From: Thiomicrospira microaerophila
GTDB lineage: Bacteria > Pseudomonadota > Gammaproteobacteria > Thiomicrospirales > Thiomicrospiraceae
DNA: 51,304 nucleotides
NCBI RefSeq assembly: GCF_000934765.1
Contig: NZ_JYNN01000002.1
Coordinates: forward strand, 98,777 to 150,080
Reading direction: 5' to 3'
The notes beneath the pieces were generated by a model. It ran no database searches. It was not told the origin of the DNA and saw only the letters and a program-made list of their open reading frames with translations. The position numbers and the translations under genes are program-made. The stretch's first letter is position 1, and every line of letters starts with the position of its first letter. Positions 26,794-34,895 of the stretch are shown piece by piece.

Positions 26794-26817
26794 CGGGTAT
26801 CCCTAGTTAAAATTGGA

Positions 26818-28080
26818 TTAATGACGTTCTTTGTCAAATAATAATTGCTCAGCCATCTCAATCAAGTCTTGTTTGCCGGCAATGCCGGCTTCGTGCAATT
26901 GATAGCTGGGTGTATGAATCAGTTTGTTGGTTAGTTGGTGCGCCATACGCTGGATGACGGCTTCAGGTTTTTGCCCCAGTGCCAGTTGGTGCATCGCTTG
27001 TTGAATCATGGCATTTTTTATTGTTTCTGCTTGATGGCGATAGGCACGAATCAGCGGGTTTACACACTGTATTGCCTGATACTGACACATAAAACGCTCA
27101 GCCTGCATTTGAATAATGTCTTCGGCCTCATTGGCGGCATCCTGGCGTGAACGTTTGTTTTCAGAAATAATATCCTGAAGATCATCCACGCTATACAGAT
27201 ACACATCTTCAAAATCGTTAATACTAGCTTCAATGTCGCGCGGAACCGCAATATCGACCATAAACATGGGGCGGTGGCGACGCTTTTTGAGCGCTTGTTT
27301 GATTTGGTCACGCTTGATTAGCAGGGTAGGGCTGCCGGTTGAGGCAATAATCATATCCGCTTCATGCAGGTGTTTTTCGAGTTCATCCAGCTCAATCGCA
27401 TAGCCGCCTAACTGTTCAGCAAGGGCATGAGCGCGGCTAAAGGTGCGATTGGCAATCACAATACGCCCTACATGACTTTCATGTAAATGACGCGCCACCA
27501 GCTCTATCGTTTCGCCTGCGCCAATCAGTAAGGCGGTTTGTTGCGATAAATCACCAAAAAACTGTTTAGCGAGCGATACCGCGGCAAAGGCCACCGATAC
27601 AGGGCTAGAGCCTATTGCGGTATCCGTACGCACCTGCTTAGCGGTACGAAATACATGTTGGAACAGGTTTTCAAGCGTATGGTGAACGCTTTCGGTTTTG
27701 TGTGCTACATTATACGCATCTTTAATTTGCCCTAAAATCTGCGGCTCACCCAAAACCAGTGAGTTTAGCCCGCTTGCCACGCGCATGATATGGATAACGG
27801 CTTGCAGATCCTGATGGAGATAAATATAGGGGCGTAAGCTTTTATCGGCTAAGCAAAAGAATTGGTGCAGCCAATGAATAACGGGTTCAGCTTGTTTGTC
27901 TTTAACCGTGAAATAAAGTTCGGTGCGATTACAAGTGGAAAGAATGATGCTCTCTGCTACCAATTGCTGGTCTTTCAGTTCTTGAAGTGCGCTAAATACC
28001 CGATCTGCCGTAAAAGACACGGTTTCGCGAATGTTGACCGGAGCGGTTTCATGATTCACACCTAGAGCAAAAAGGTTCAT
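26818..28080 (-). CDS. hemA: Glutamyl-tRNA reductase
   Basis: A 420-residue enzyme that makes glutamate-1-semialdehyde from Glu-tRNA, the first committed step of C5-pathway haem synthesis. It has GVNHETAPVNIRE at the N terminus, the catalytic Cys50 in STCNRTELYF, the NADPH-binding segment LIGAGETIELVARHL and the C-terminal dimerisation helices. A good promoter lies at 28122-28150. It heads the minus-strand run hemA-prfA-prmC-moeB. Confidence 0.97.
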   Translation of the reverse strand: MNLFALGVNHETAPVNIRETVSFTADRVFSALQELKDQQLVAESIILSTCNRTELYFTVKDKQAEPVIHWLHQFFCLADKSLRPYIYLHQDLQAVIHIMRVASGLNSLVLGEPQILGQIKDAYNVAHKTESVHHTLENLFQHVFRTAKQVRTDTAIGSSPVSVAFAAVSLAKQFFGDLSQQTALLIGAGETIELVARHLHESHVGRIVIANRTFSRAHALAEQLGGYAIELDELEKHLHEADMIIASTGSPTLLIKRDQIKQALKKRRHRPMFMVDIAVPRDIEASINDFEDVYLYSVDDLQDIISENKRSRQDAANEAEDIIQMQAERFMCQYQAIQCVNPLIRAYRHQAETIKNAMIQQAMHQLALGQKPEAVIQRMAHQLTNKLIHTPSYQLHEAGIAGKQDLIEMAEQLLFDKERH

Positions 28081-28121
28081 GCGTTATTTAATGCCATTTC
28101 GAATTCAAAATAAAGGCGATG

Positions 28122-28150
28122 ATTTTAGCCGATTTTGCACCAATTAACAA
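28122..28150 (-). promoter_or_regulatory. Sigma-70-like promoter of hemA
   Basis: On the minus strand a TTGTTA -35 and a TAAAAT -10 are separated by exactly 17 bases, about 40 bp before the hemA ATG. It is divergent from ectA. Ahead of ectA I see AT-rich sequence but no clear -35/-10 pair. Confidence 0.6.
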
Positions 28151-28261
28151 AACATCATTTTTTTGTAAGGGAAAGTTCATTTGAAATTGGTCTTAAAAAT
28201 ATGTTAGGGTAAAAAAGGTATACATTTAATTATCAACAAAAAGGAGCGTTTTTGGGTGTTT

Positions 28262-28290
28262 CATCTTGCTTTGGTTAAATTGGCAAGATG
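28262..28290 (+). promoter_or_regulatory. Hairpin in the ectA leader
   Basis: An 8-bp stem (CATCTTGC / GCAAGATG) with a 13-nt loop lies ~20 bp before the ectA ATG. Outer bases GTGTTT and AAACAC could extend it. ectA itself lacks a recognisable ribosome site (CACAAAATAGTT precedes the ATG), so a leader structure may matter for its translation. There is no T run. Confidence 0.4.
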
Positions 28291-28312
28291 GCGTTAAAAA
28301 CACAAAATAGTT

Positions 28313-28792
28313 ATGAATATCATTATCAGACCCCCTAGTCTTCAAGACGGTGCGGCTATTACGCGATTAGTCAAAGAGTCGCAAACGCTGGATGTGAACT
28401 CCAGTTATCTCTATTTCCTGCTTTCAGATCATTTTTCGCCAACCTGTGCGATAGCCGAGGTTGATAATAAAGCCGTTGGTTTTGTCACCGCTTATCGTTT
28501 GCCCCAAGCCCCGAGTGTGTTATTTGTTTGGCAGGTAGCGGTTGAAGCCTCGATGCGTGGACAGGGCTTGGCAATGCAGCTATTGCAAAACCTGACCGAG
28601 CGCGATTGGTTTGCACAGATCAAGCAGGTGCAATGCACGATTTCACCCTCGAATCAAGCGTCGAATGCGCTGTTTGCTAAATTGGCTCAGCGGTTAGATT
28701 CGAAGGTTGAAATCCGCGACTACTTAACGTCTGTTCACCTCGGTAATGGTCATGAAGCTGAACCCTTAGTCAGCATTAGTCTAACCAAATAA
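28313..28792 (+). CDS. ectA: Diaminobutyrate acetyltransferase
   Basis: A 159-residue GNAT acetyltransferase that acetylates L-2,4-diaminobutyrate at the gamma-amino group using acetyl-CoA, the second step of ectoine synthesis. It starts IRPPSLQDGAAITRLV, has the WQVAVEASMRGQGLAMQLL acetyl-CoA-binding segment and TISPSNQASNALF, all typical of EctA. It is followed by ectB and ectC. There is no obvious ribosome site at the ATG. Presence of the operon implies osmoadaptation to saline conditions. Confidence 0.95.
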   Translation: MNIIIRPPSLQDGAAITRLVKESQTLDVNSSYLYFLLSDHFSPTCAIAEVDNKAVGFVTAYRLPQAPSVLFVWQVAVEASMRGQGLAMQLLQNLTERDWFAQIKQVQCTISPSNQASNALFAKLAQRLDSKVEIRDYLTSVHLGNGHEAEPLVSISLTK

Positions 28793-28869
28793 TAACCCTG
28801 GCAGACTATATTTGTCTGCACGGAGCTAACCCTCTATTAACAATAATTATTAAAAAAGGATACCTGTAA

Positions 28870-30141
28870 ATGGATATTTCACTATTTGAACAGTATGAAT
28901 CTAATGTACGTGGTTATATTCGTTCATTTCCAACTGTATTTGACACGGCCACCAGCGCAACGATTGTTGATGTTGAAGGTAAACGTTTTATCGACTTTTT
29001 TGGTGGCGCGGGTTCATTAAACTATGGTCATAACCACCCGTTAGTTAATCAGGCCTTAATCAATTACATTCAACGTAATGGCATTACCAATGCCCTTGAT
29101 AAAGCCACCGTGGCGAAGCATGATTTTATACAAGGTTTTCAAGACATTATTTTGAAGCCGCGCGGACTGGATTACAAAATACAGTTTGTAGGGCCAACAG
29201 GGACTAATGGGGTAGAAACGGCGTTGAAGCTGGCACGTAAAATGAAGCAGCGCTCTAATGTTGTGGCGTTTACCAATGCTTATCACGGTCACTCTCTCGG
29301 TTCACTCGCGGTAACAGGCAACGAGTTTTATCATGATGATTATTATGGTGTCCCAACCAACGTGACCAAAATGCCTTATGACGGTTATTTCGACCATGAA
29401 ATGGATAGCGTGGATATGCTACGCCATTACTTGAAAGATGGCAGCTCGGGTTATGATTTACCGGCTGCGATTATTGTTGAATCGATTCAAGGTGAAGGTG
29501 GGATTAATATTTCACGTGTGGAATGGCTTCAGAAGCTGGAAAAAGTTTGTAACGAGCTCGACATTCTATTAATTATGGACGAAATACAGGTCGGTAATGG
29601 CCGTACTGGTGATTTCTTCTCGTTTGAGCGTGCGGGCATTACACCTGATATTGTCACCGTGTCGAAGTCGATTGGTACTGGCTTGCCGATGTCGATTGTA
29701 CTCATGAAGCCCCATGTTGATATTTGGGAGCCCGGTGAGCATACCGGTACCTTCCGTGGTAACAGCCATGCGTTTATCGCAGGCTCAGCGGTATTAGAAT
29801 TGTGGCGTAATGATGACTTTAGTGCGTCAATCCGTTCAAAAGGTGCGCAGGTTGAAAAGGTGTTTAAAGCTATCCAAGCTCAGTTCCCAAATTATATTAC
29901 CGATGTACGTGGCTTGGGCATGATTTGGGGAATGGAGTCACTGGTTGAAGGCTTTTGTAATGAAGTGTCGCGCCAAGCATTTTTACGTGGTTTGATTATG
30001 GAAACCGCCGGCGCCGCGGATCAAGTGTTGAAATTCCTTGCTCCGCTAGTTATCAGCGAAACCGAGCTGAATGAAGGTTTTGAAATCTTGCACGAAGCCG
30101 TCGTCGCCGCGGTTGAAATCTTTGAAAAGGGAAAAGCATAA
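28870..30141 (+). CDS. ectB: Diaminobutyrate--2-oxoglutarate transaminase
   Basis: A 423-residue class-III PLP aminotransferase that forms diaminobutyrate from aspartate semialdehyde. The PLP lysine is in TVSKSIGTGLPMS. The cofactor-binding GPTGTNGVETALKLAR and DEIQVGNGRTG are present. The N terminus FEQYESNVRGYIRSFP is diagnostic for EctB over other class-III enzymes. AAAAAGGA lies before the ATG. Its stop directly abuts the ectC start. Confidence 0.96.
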   Translation: MDISLFEQYESNVRGYIRSFPTVFDTATSATIVDVEGKRFIDFFGGAGSLNYGHNHPLVNQALINYIQRNGITNALDKATVAKHDFIQGFQDIILKPRGLDYKIQFVGPTGTNGVETALKLARKMKQRSNVVAFTNAYHGHSLGSLAVTGNEFYHDDYYGVPTNVTKMPYDGYFDHEMDSVDMLRHYLKDGSSGYDLPAAIIVESIQGEGGINISRVEWLQKLEKVCNELDILLIMDEIQVGNGRTGDFFSFERAGITPDIVTVSKSIGTGLPMSIVLMKPHVDIWEPGEHTGTFRGNSHAFIAGSAVLELWRNDDFSASIRSKGAQVEKVFKAIQAQFPNYITDVRGLGMIWGMESLVEGFCNEVSRQAFLRGLIMETAGAADQVLKFLAPLVISETELNEGFEILHEAVVAAVEIFEKGKA

Positions 30142-30534
30142 ATGATTATTAAGCGATTAAATGAAGTCATCGGTACCGATAGAGATGTTAAAGCCGAAAA
30201 CGGCAATTGGGTCAGTCGTCGATTACTGCTCGCTAAAGAGGGCATGGGCTTTTCGATGCACGACACCACTATTTTTGCCGGCACAGAAACCTTTATACAC
30301 TATGCTAATCATTTAGAAGCGGTGTATTGTGTAGCCGGTGAGGGTGAAATTGAAGACCTTGAAACAGGCATCACCACGCAGATAGAAGATGGCACCCTGT
30401 ATGCGCTGAATGGCCATGAACGGCACTATTTGCGCGCACGTAAGGATATGCGCATGGTCTGTGTATTCAATCCTCCCGTAACAGGACGCGAAGTGCACGA
30501 TGAAAACGGTGTTTATCCGTTGATTGTCGAATAG
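30142..30534 (+). CDS. ectC: Ectoine synthase
   Basis: A 130-residue cupin enzyme that cyclises N-gamma-acetyl-diaminobutyrate to ectoine. It begins [16 protein letters not shown], with [14 protein letters not shown] and [11 protein letters not shown], matching EctC metal- and substrate-binding segments. It begins at the base after the ectB stop. No ectD (hydroxylase) or ask_ect follows. The next 130 bp are AT-rich, with a TATTGATAATCAATA palindrome at 30535-30549 and the tRNA promoter. Confidence 0.96.
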   Translation: MIIKRLNEVIGTDRDVKAENGNWVSRRLLLAKEGMGFSMHDTTIFAGTETFIHYANHLEAVYCVAGEGEIEDLETGITTQIEDGTLYALNGHERHYLRARKDMRMVCVFNPPVTGREVHDENGVYPLIVE

Positions 30535-30618
30535 TATTGATAATCAATAGGTTGGATTGGTTTGGTGCTTGGAGTGTTAAATAAATTGAAAAAAGTGACG
30601 TTTTTTTTAAACACACGC

Positions 30619-30646
30619 TTGACACGCGGCACCAAATCTCTATAAT
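30619..30646 (+). promoter_or_regulatory. Consensus sigma-70 promoter of tRNA-Arg
   Basis: A perfect TTGACA -35 and a perfect TATAAT -10 are separated by 16 bases. The -10 ends 17 bp before the tRNA 5' end. A start near 30653 leaves a leader of about ten bases. Confidence 0.92.
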
Positions 30647-30663
30647 ACGCCTCAACAAGTTAA

Positions 30664-30740
30664 GCGCCTGTAGCTCAGCTGGATAGAGTACTCGGCTACG
30701 AACCGAGCGGTCAGGAGTTCGAATCTCTTCAGGCGCACCA
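30664..30740 (+). tRNA. tRNA-Arg (anticodon ACG)
   Basis: A 77-base cloverleaf. Acceptor arms GCGCCTG / CAGGCGC pair fully, the anticodon arm is CTCGG-CTACGAA-CCGAG with ACG, the T loop is GTTCGAATC, and CCA is encoded. ACG is read as inosine-CG for CGN arginine codons. A strong promoter precedes it and a terminator follows. Confidence 0.97.
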
Positions 30741-30746
30741 CTTTCA

Positions 30747-30778
30747 AAACCCTAGTTATTGATTTAGCTGGGGTTTTT
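30747..30778 (+). terminator. Terminator after tRNA-Arg
   Basis: A stem AAACCCTAG / GCTGGGGTTT (with mismatch) and an AT-rich loop are followed by a T run, seven bases after the encoded CCA. Confidence 0.75.
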
Positions 30779-30844
30779 TCGTTTCTGGTTCCCGATAATG
30801 TCATCAATACTGTAAAACTGTAAATGAGTTTATGTCATGCCCAC

Positions 30845-30900
30845 TCTTAACGGCTTAACGCCGTTGGAATCTCCGTCGTTCACGGCGGGGGGGATGTCAA
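30845..30900 (+). mobile_element. Remnant of an IS200/IS605-type right end (omega-RNA-like)
   Basis: Two hairpins in series: AACGGC-TTAAC-GCCGTT (30849-30865), then GAATCTCCGTCGTTCACGGC, running into GGGGGGGATGTCAA. The layout GGAATC-(hairpin)-GGGG-GATGTCAA is the familiar right end of IS200/IS605/IS1341 elements, which also forms the 3' scaffold of TnpB guide RNA. No tnpA or tnpB is nearby, so this is a solo end. Similarity is judged by eye. Confidence 0.5.
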
Positions 30901-30969
30901 AAGACGGTGCCTGCGTTGGTTTTGGATGATGTGGCGGAGGTTTGCGTTGTAAATCTGTCGATGTTGGCG

Positions 30970-31446
30970 TTAAAAGTTTACAAAAATAATATAGCCACAT
31001 GCGATGCTTACGAACAACGTAATGACGTTTTCTGCAAAGCTTCCTGTCTTAATGGTGATAATGGAGTTAAATCTCATTTTTAGAGGGTAGGCGAGGGGAA
31101 TACCGCTTTTGCATATAAAATCTGCCGCAAGGTGTGAAACATAACCTATTGCAAATGCGTTGAGGTATTGGCTGCTAAAATTAAAATGCCAGCCGGTAAA
31201 TAAAATTGCGGCAACCATGAGGGCCGAGTGGGTGATGCCACGATGGCCAAACATAGATGAAATAGGAAGGCTCAGCACGCGTAATCTTCGACCTATCCAC
31301 GAGCCAGGATGGTCGATGTCCGGTGATATCGAACCCAATAAGGCAACGATGAGAAGGATTGGGGTGAGTTCACTAAACCCGGTCATCACAGATTCGTATG
31401 CAAGATAACTACCGCCGCCAATTAATAAGTGGGATTTGACTAAAAT
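30970..31446 (-). CDS. YdjM-like membrane protein (putative metal-dependent hydrolase)
   Basis: A 158-residue inner-membrane protein of the YdjM/LexA-regulated family. It has SPDIDHPGSW, GHRGITHSAL and a third HLAADF motif, the conserved Asp/His set of this family, in a mostly helical membrane protein. The usual GTG at 31389 gives 139 residues and loses the N-terminal KSHLLIGGGSYLAYE, which carries the family's first conserved His. The frame continues upstream to a possible ATT start at 31446 with AAGGA seven bases before it. No ATG, GTG or TTG lies upstream of 31389 before the stop. I list the ATT start, with GTG 31389 as the alternative. No LexA box was found. Confidence 0.75.
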   Translation of the reverse strand: MLVKSHLLIGGGSYLAYESVMTGFSELTPILLIVALLGSISPDIDHPGSWIGRRLRVLSLPISSMFGHRGITHSALMVAAILFTGWHFNFSSQYLNAFAIGYVSHLAADFICKSGIPLAYPLKMRFNSIITIKTGSFAENVITLFVSIACGYIIFVNF

Positions 31447-31619
31447 ACGCTATTCCTTTTTTAAAGTGATTGTATTGAATGTTTTGGTTAACGCGCTTAT
31501 GGGGCAAGGGCGTGACCTTTTGGGATCGGATTATAACGTCTGGGTTCTGTTGTACCTAATCAATTATTGTCAAATATTCGGGCTTAAAAGCCAATTTGTA
31601 CTGGATTTGATTTAGGTTT

Positions 31620-31636
31620 TTGTTCAAAATGAACAA
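31620..31636. promoter_or_regulatory. Inverted repeat upstream of gloA
   Basis: TTGTTC-AAAAT-GAACAA is a perfect 6-bp inverted repeat about 70 bp before gloA. It could be a regulator binding site, but nothing in the sequence identifies the protein. Confidence 0.3.
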
Positions 31637-31703
31637 GGAGGGGGTGAAAGTTGAGGTCCTCGGTTGTTTTGATTGGTGAATTTGCGATAAACAGGAGAAA
31701 ATC

Positions 31704-32099
31704 ATGAGAATGCTGCATACCATGCTACGCGTAGGGGATTTACAACGCGCAATTGACTTTTATACCGAAGTGCTGGGGATGACTCTTTTGCGCCAAAAAG
31801 ACTATCCAAAAGGTGAGTTTACGCTGGCGTTTCTAGGTTATGGCGATGAAGCTGAACATACCGTGTTAGAGTTGACCTATAACTGGGGTGTGAGCGAGTA
31901 TGAAATGGGCACCGCTTACGGCCATATTGCACTTGAGGTCGAAGACGTGTATAAAGCCACCGCGGATGCCAAAGCCAAAGGTTGTACCATCCTGCGAGAA
32001 GCGGGGCCGATGAATGCCGGTACGACAATTATTGCGTTTTTGGCGGATCCTGATGGTTATCCAATCGAGTTGATTGGTGCGGATCACGTTAGAACATAA
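31704..32099 (+). CDS. gloA: Lactoylglutathione lyase (glyoxalase I)
   Basis: A 131-residue metalloenzyme that converts the methylglyoxal-glutathione hemithioacetal to lactoylglutathione. Conserved metal ligands are His5 (LHTMLRV), the Glu in VLELTYNW, the His in YGHIALEV and the Glu in YPIELIG. The length matches nickel-type GloA of Gammaproteobacteria. CAGGAG lies upstream of the ATG. A family 2 MITE separates it from ppnP. Confidence 0.95.
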   Translation: MRMLHTMLRVGDLQRAIDFYTEVLGMTLLRQKDYPKGEFTLAFLGYGDEAEHTVLELTYNWGVSEYEMGTAYGHIALEVEDVYKATADAKAKGCTILREAGPMNAGTTIIAFLADPDGYPIELIGADHVRT

Positions 32100-32125
32100 A
32101 ACGTTCCAATCTATTCTAACCCCCA

Positions 32126-32185
32126 GGAGCCTGTCGGACTAAACCGGGCTTTTTTGCAGCCGATGGGCTTAGTCCGACAGTCTCC
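32126..32185. mobile_element. MITE family 2, copy C (short)
   Basis: A 60-bp version with ends GGAGCCTGTCGGACTAA / TTAGTCCGACAGTCTCC. TA flanks only the right side (CA on the left), so one duplication has decayed. It can fold into a long hairpin between gloA and ppnP and ends 32 bp before the ppnP ATG. Confidence 0.82.
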
Positions 32186-32217
32186 TATGTATTTAAATTT
32201 TGTTAAAGGAAAAAACA

Positions 32218-32529
32218 ATGAGTCAATTTGATGGTGTTAGCGTTGTAAAACAAGCCAATATTTATTTTGATGGCAAGGTAACCAGCCGTATTGTTAAGTT
32301 TGCAGATGGTTCGCGTAAAACTCTGGGCATTATGATGCCGGGCGACTATGAGTTCGGTACTGATGAAGACGAATTGATGGAAATATTAGCGGGTGAAGTA
32401 GAAGTGTTGTTGCCAGGTGAAACGCAATGGCAAACGATTGTCGGCGGTGAGTCATTTGAAGTGCCGGCCAATGCTAAGTTTGGCATTAAAGTGAAGGCGG
32501 TGACCGACTACTGCTGTTCTTACTCATAA
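32218..32529 (+). CDS. ppnP: Pyrimidine/purine nucleoside phosphorylase
   Basis: A 103-residue cupin-like enzyme (formerly YaiE/DUF1255) that splits nucleosides with phosphate. It has [31 protein letters not shown] and [13 protein letters not shown], ending DYCCSYS. Length matches PpnP. ATG 32218 has AAAGGA nine bases upstream; an in-frame upstream start at 32200 would add six residues and overlap the MITE edge. Confidence 0.93.
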   Translation: MSQFDGVSVVKQANIYFDGKVTSRIVKFADGSRKTLGIMMPGDYEFGTDEDELMEILAGEVEVLLPGETQWQTIVGGESFEVPANAKFGIKVKAVTDYCCSYS

Positions 32530-32543
32530 ATAACACCAGGATT

Positions 32544-32561
32544 CTGTCGGCGCGCCGACAG
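32544..32561. repeat. 18-bp perfect palindrome after ppnP
   Basis: CTGTCGGCG / CGCCGACAG forms a perfect palindrome between ppnP and the peptidase gene. The flanks (GGATT..., ...ACTCC) resemble family 2 MITE ends, so it may be a minimal derivative that acts as an mRNA hairpin. Confidence 0.6.
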
Positions 32562-32580
32562 ACTCCCAAAAGGGGCACCG

Positions 32581-33636
32581 ATGGATCATCGATTTGCTGA
32601 GTTTATTGATTTACTAAAAAGTTTGATCCGTCAGCCTTGTGTGGTCGGTGCCGAACATTCGTTTTTTCGCGTACTACAGCGTGAGCTAGAAGAGCGCGGC
32701 GCCAAGGTCACTTGGTATGAAGGCTTGCTGGTGGCGCAGGGTGATAAGCCCAATAGCGCGATGTTCTCGGCACATATTGATCGTCATGGACTGATTTGTA
32801 CAGGCCCAAATGAGTTTCAGTATGCCGCCTTTGTATCCGGGCATCGTTCCGATTTGCTTGGCAATGCCGTCAGCGAAGAGTTGATGCAAAAAATTAGCGA
32901 ACGTTTTGAATCCACGCCGGTTATGGCCTATGAACCCTGGTCGGGCGCTTACCGCGGATCGGGCGTGATTAAAAATACCTCGATTTGTGAATTTCGTAAT
33001 AACTTGATTTTTGAGCTAGAAGGGCTGGAACATCTCGTTGCGGGTACGCCCGTTGCGTTTCGTGATGGGCTGAAAATTGAAGGCAACCTACTCAGTGGAC
33101 AGCTTGATAACGTTCTGACGGCGGCATTATTGGTGCATCTGTTTAGCTTAGGATTTGAAGGCACCGCGTTTTTTACTGCCCAAGAAGAATCCGGTTCGAG
33201 TTGGCGCTATTTGCTTGAATGGTTTCGACGCTTTGGCGGCTCGACCAACCAGCTCATTGTGGTCGATACCAGTCCCTATCCCGATCGCAAAGCGGCCGAT
33301 GTGCAACAAGTAGTGTTGCGTCGCAAAGACAACCATGCACACTACAACACCCAAACCACCAATCAACTAGTGAGCCTTTGTGAGCAACTAGGCATTAGCT
33401 ATAGTTTTAAAGATGCATTTGTTGAACAACAAAATAGCCAATTAGCGGCAAAAGGTTTACCCCCTAAATCGCTAGGCAGTACCGAAATGGGGCGCATTAC
33501 CCTGGCGTCTAATGGTTTTGTCCATGGCACCACCTTGCAAATTCCGACGACCGGCTACCATACCATGTCAGAAACGGCCTCAATCGAATCCTGCGAAGCT
33601 TTTTTAAAGATTCTTACGGTTTTAGCAGAGGTGTAA
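32581..33636 (+). CDS. M42-like metallopeptidase
   Basis: A 351-residue cytoplasmic, probably dinuclear-metal aminopeptidase. Likely ligands in order are His in SAHIDRHG, Asp in GQLDNVLTAA, Glu-Glu in AQEESGSSW, Asp in VVDTSPYPD and His in TTGYHTMSE. This order is that of M42/M20 peptidases (glutamyl aminopeptidase, FrvX). The substrate is unknown. It starts 51 bp after ppnP. A family 1 MITE begins 13 bp after its stop. Confidence 0.8.
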   Translation: MDHRFAEFIDLLKSLIRQPCVVGAEHSFFRVLQRELEERGAKVTWYEGLLVAQGDKPNSAMFSAHIDRHGLICTGPNEFQYAAFVSGHRSDLLGNAVSEELMQKISERFESTPVMAYEPWSGAYRGSGVIKNTSICEFRNNLIFELEGLEHLVAGTPVAFRDGLKIEGNLLSGQLDNVLTAALLVHLFSLGFEGTAFFTAQEESGSSWRYLLEWFRRFGGSTNQLIVVDTSPYPDRKAADVQQVVLRRKDNHAHYNTQTTNQLVSLCEQLGISYSFKDAFVEQQNSQLAAKGLPPKSLGSTEMGRITLASNGFVHGTTLQIPTTGYHTMSETASIESCEAFLKILTVLAEV

Positions 33637-33649
33637 GTGTTTTACAATT

Positions 33650-33836
33650 CAGGGCAAACGCATCTTAAATAAACAATAAATCAATAAGTTACAACCCATA
33701 AGCGCGCCCACGTTGAACGTCATTGCCATTAAGCTTAGAAAATGCCCGTCATTGCGAGGAGCGTAGCGACGCGGCAATCTCCCAAGGTCGCGCACAGCCT
33801 GCCAGAGATTGCCACGGCCTTCGGCCTTGCAATGAC
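33650..33836. mobile_element. MITE family 1, copy 3 (one end missing)
   Basis: This copy is inverted relative to copy 1. It keeps the end CAGGGCAAACGCATCT and the full 89-bp core (33748-33836), but the other end is absent. The element stops about 18 bp before the trpS stop codon. No target duplication can be seen. It fills the gap between two convergent genes. Confidence 0.82.
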
Positions 33837-33853
33837 GCGCAATATTTGATGAC

Positions 33854-34858
33854 TTAAGGCAATACAAACCCAATCGTGTTTTGAACATCGCGTAGGGTTT
33901 TTTGTGCTTGTTCGCGGGCTTGATCGGCGCCTGTTTTTAAAACATCGCGAAGAAAGGTTTCATCTTCACGAATGGCATAAAATTTTTCTTGAATGGGTGC
34001 CAGATAATCAACGATCAGTTCACCAAGTTCCACTTTTAAATGACCATACATTTTGCCTTCAAACTGCGCAACAACCTGTTCAATTGTCTGGCCGCTGATA
34101 ACCGAATAAATCGTTAGTAAATTCGATACCCCCGGTTTGTTGTCTAGATCATATTCAATCACATTCCCAGAGTCGGTCATGGCTTTTTTACATTTTTTTA
34201 GAATGGTTTTAGGGTCATCAAGTAAGCCGATAAAATTGTTTTTATTTTCATCAGACTTCGACATTTTACTGGTTGGGTCTTGCAAGCTCATAATCCGTCC
34301 GCCTGAGGTGGTCGGCGCGATAAAAGGCTCGGGGATTTTAAATATTTCGCGACCAAAACGATTGTTATAGCGGTGCGCCAAGTCGCGTGTGAGTTCAAGG
34401 TGTTGTTTTTGATCAGCACCAACCGGAACCAGTTCGGTCTGATAAAGCAAAATATCCGCCGCCATCAATACAGGATAATTAAACAGTCCCGCATTAATAT
34501 TATGTTCATGTTTTTGTGATTTGTCTTTGAACTGTGTCATTCGATTCAGCTCACCCATATAGGTCGAACAGTTTAGAATCCACGCTAGTTCCGCGTGCTC
34601 AGGGACGTGTGATTGAATAAACACCGTGCTTTTTTTGGGGTCGATTCCAGAAGCAAGATAGAGGGCGACAAAATCTAAACTGCGCTTTGCTAAAGCCTGC
34701 GGATCTTGTTCTACCGTGATGGCATGCATGTTGACGAGTGAAAAAAGACACTGGTAATCATCTTGGAGCTTGACCCAATTTTTAATGGAACCAATATAGT
34801 TGCCAATCATTAAATCACCCGAAGGCTGAATCCCGCTAAACAAAATTGGTTTGCTCAT
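33854..34858 (-). CDS. trpS: Tryptophanyl-tRNA synthetase
   Basis: A 334-residue class-I tRNA synthetase. It has the HIGH-like region [17 protein letters not shown] at the N terminus and the MSKS-like motif [12 protein letters not shown]. Length is normal. The start is ATG 34858, giving MSKPILFSG, with GAGAAC just upstream. An in-frame longer start would add 28 unrelated residues and overlap wecA. The last codons lie close to the truncated MITE. Confidence 0.96.
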   Translation of the reverse strand: MSKPILFSGIQPSGDLMIGNYIGSIKNWVKLQDDYQCLFSLVNMHAITVEQDPQALAKRSLDFVALYLASGIDPKKSTVFIQSHVPEHAELAWILNCSTYMGELNRMTQFKDKSQKHEHNINAGLFNYPVLMAADILLYQTELVPVGADQKQHLELTRDLAHRYNNRFGREIFKIPEPFIAPTTSGGRIMSLQDPTSKMSKSDENKNNFIGLLDDPKTILKKCKKAMTDSGNVIEYDLDNKPGVSNLLTIYSVISGQTIEQVVAQFEGKMYGHLKVELGELIVDYLAPIQEKFYAIREDETFLRDVLKTGADQAREQAQKTLRDVQNTIGFVLP

Positions 34859-34895
34859 ACTGTTCTCGTGGTTTGTAGGTTTAAATCGGATTATT

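Noticed and set aside
30535-30549. TATTGATAATCAATA as an FNR-type operator
   Set aside because: Spacing between TTGAT and ATCAA halves is wrong (overlapping by design of the palindrome), and it lies just after ectC with no fitting promoter except that of the tRNA.
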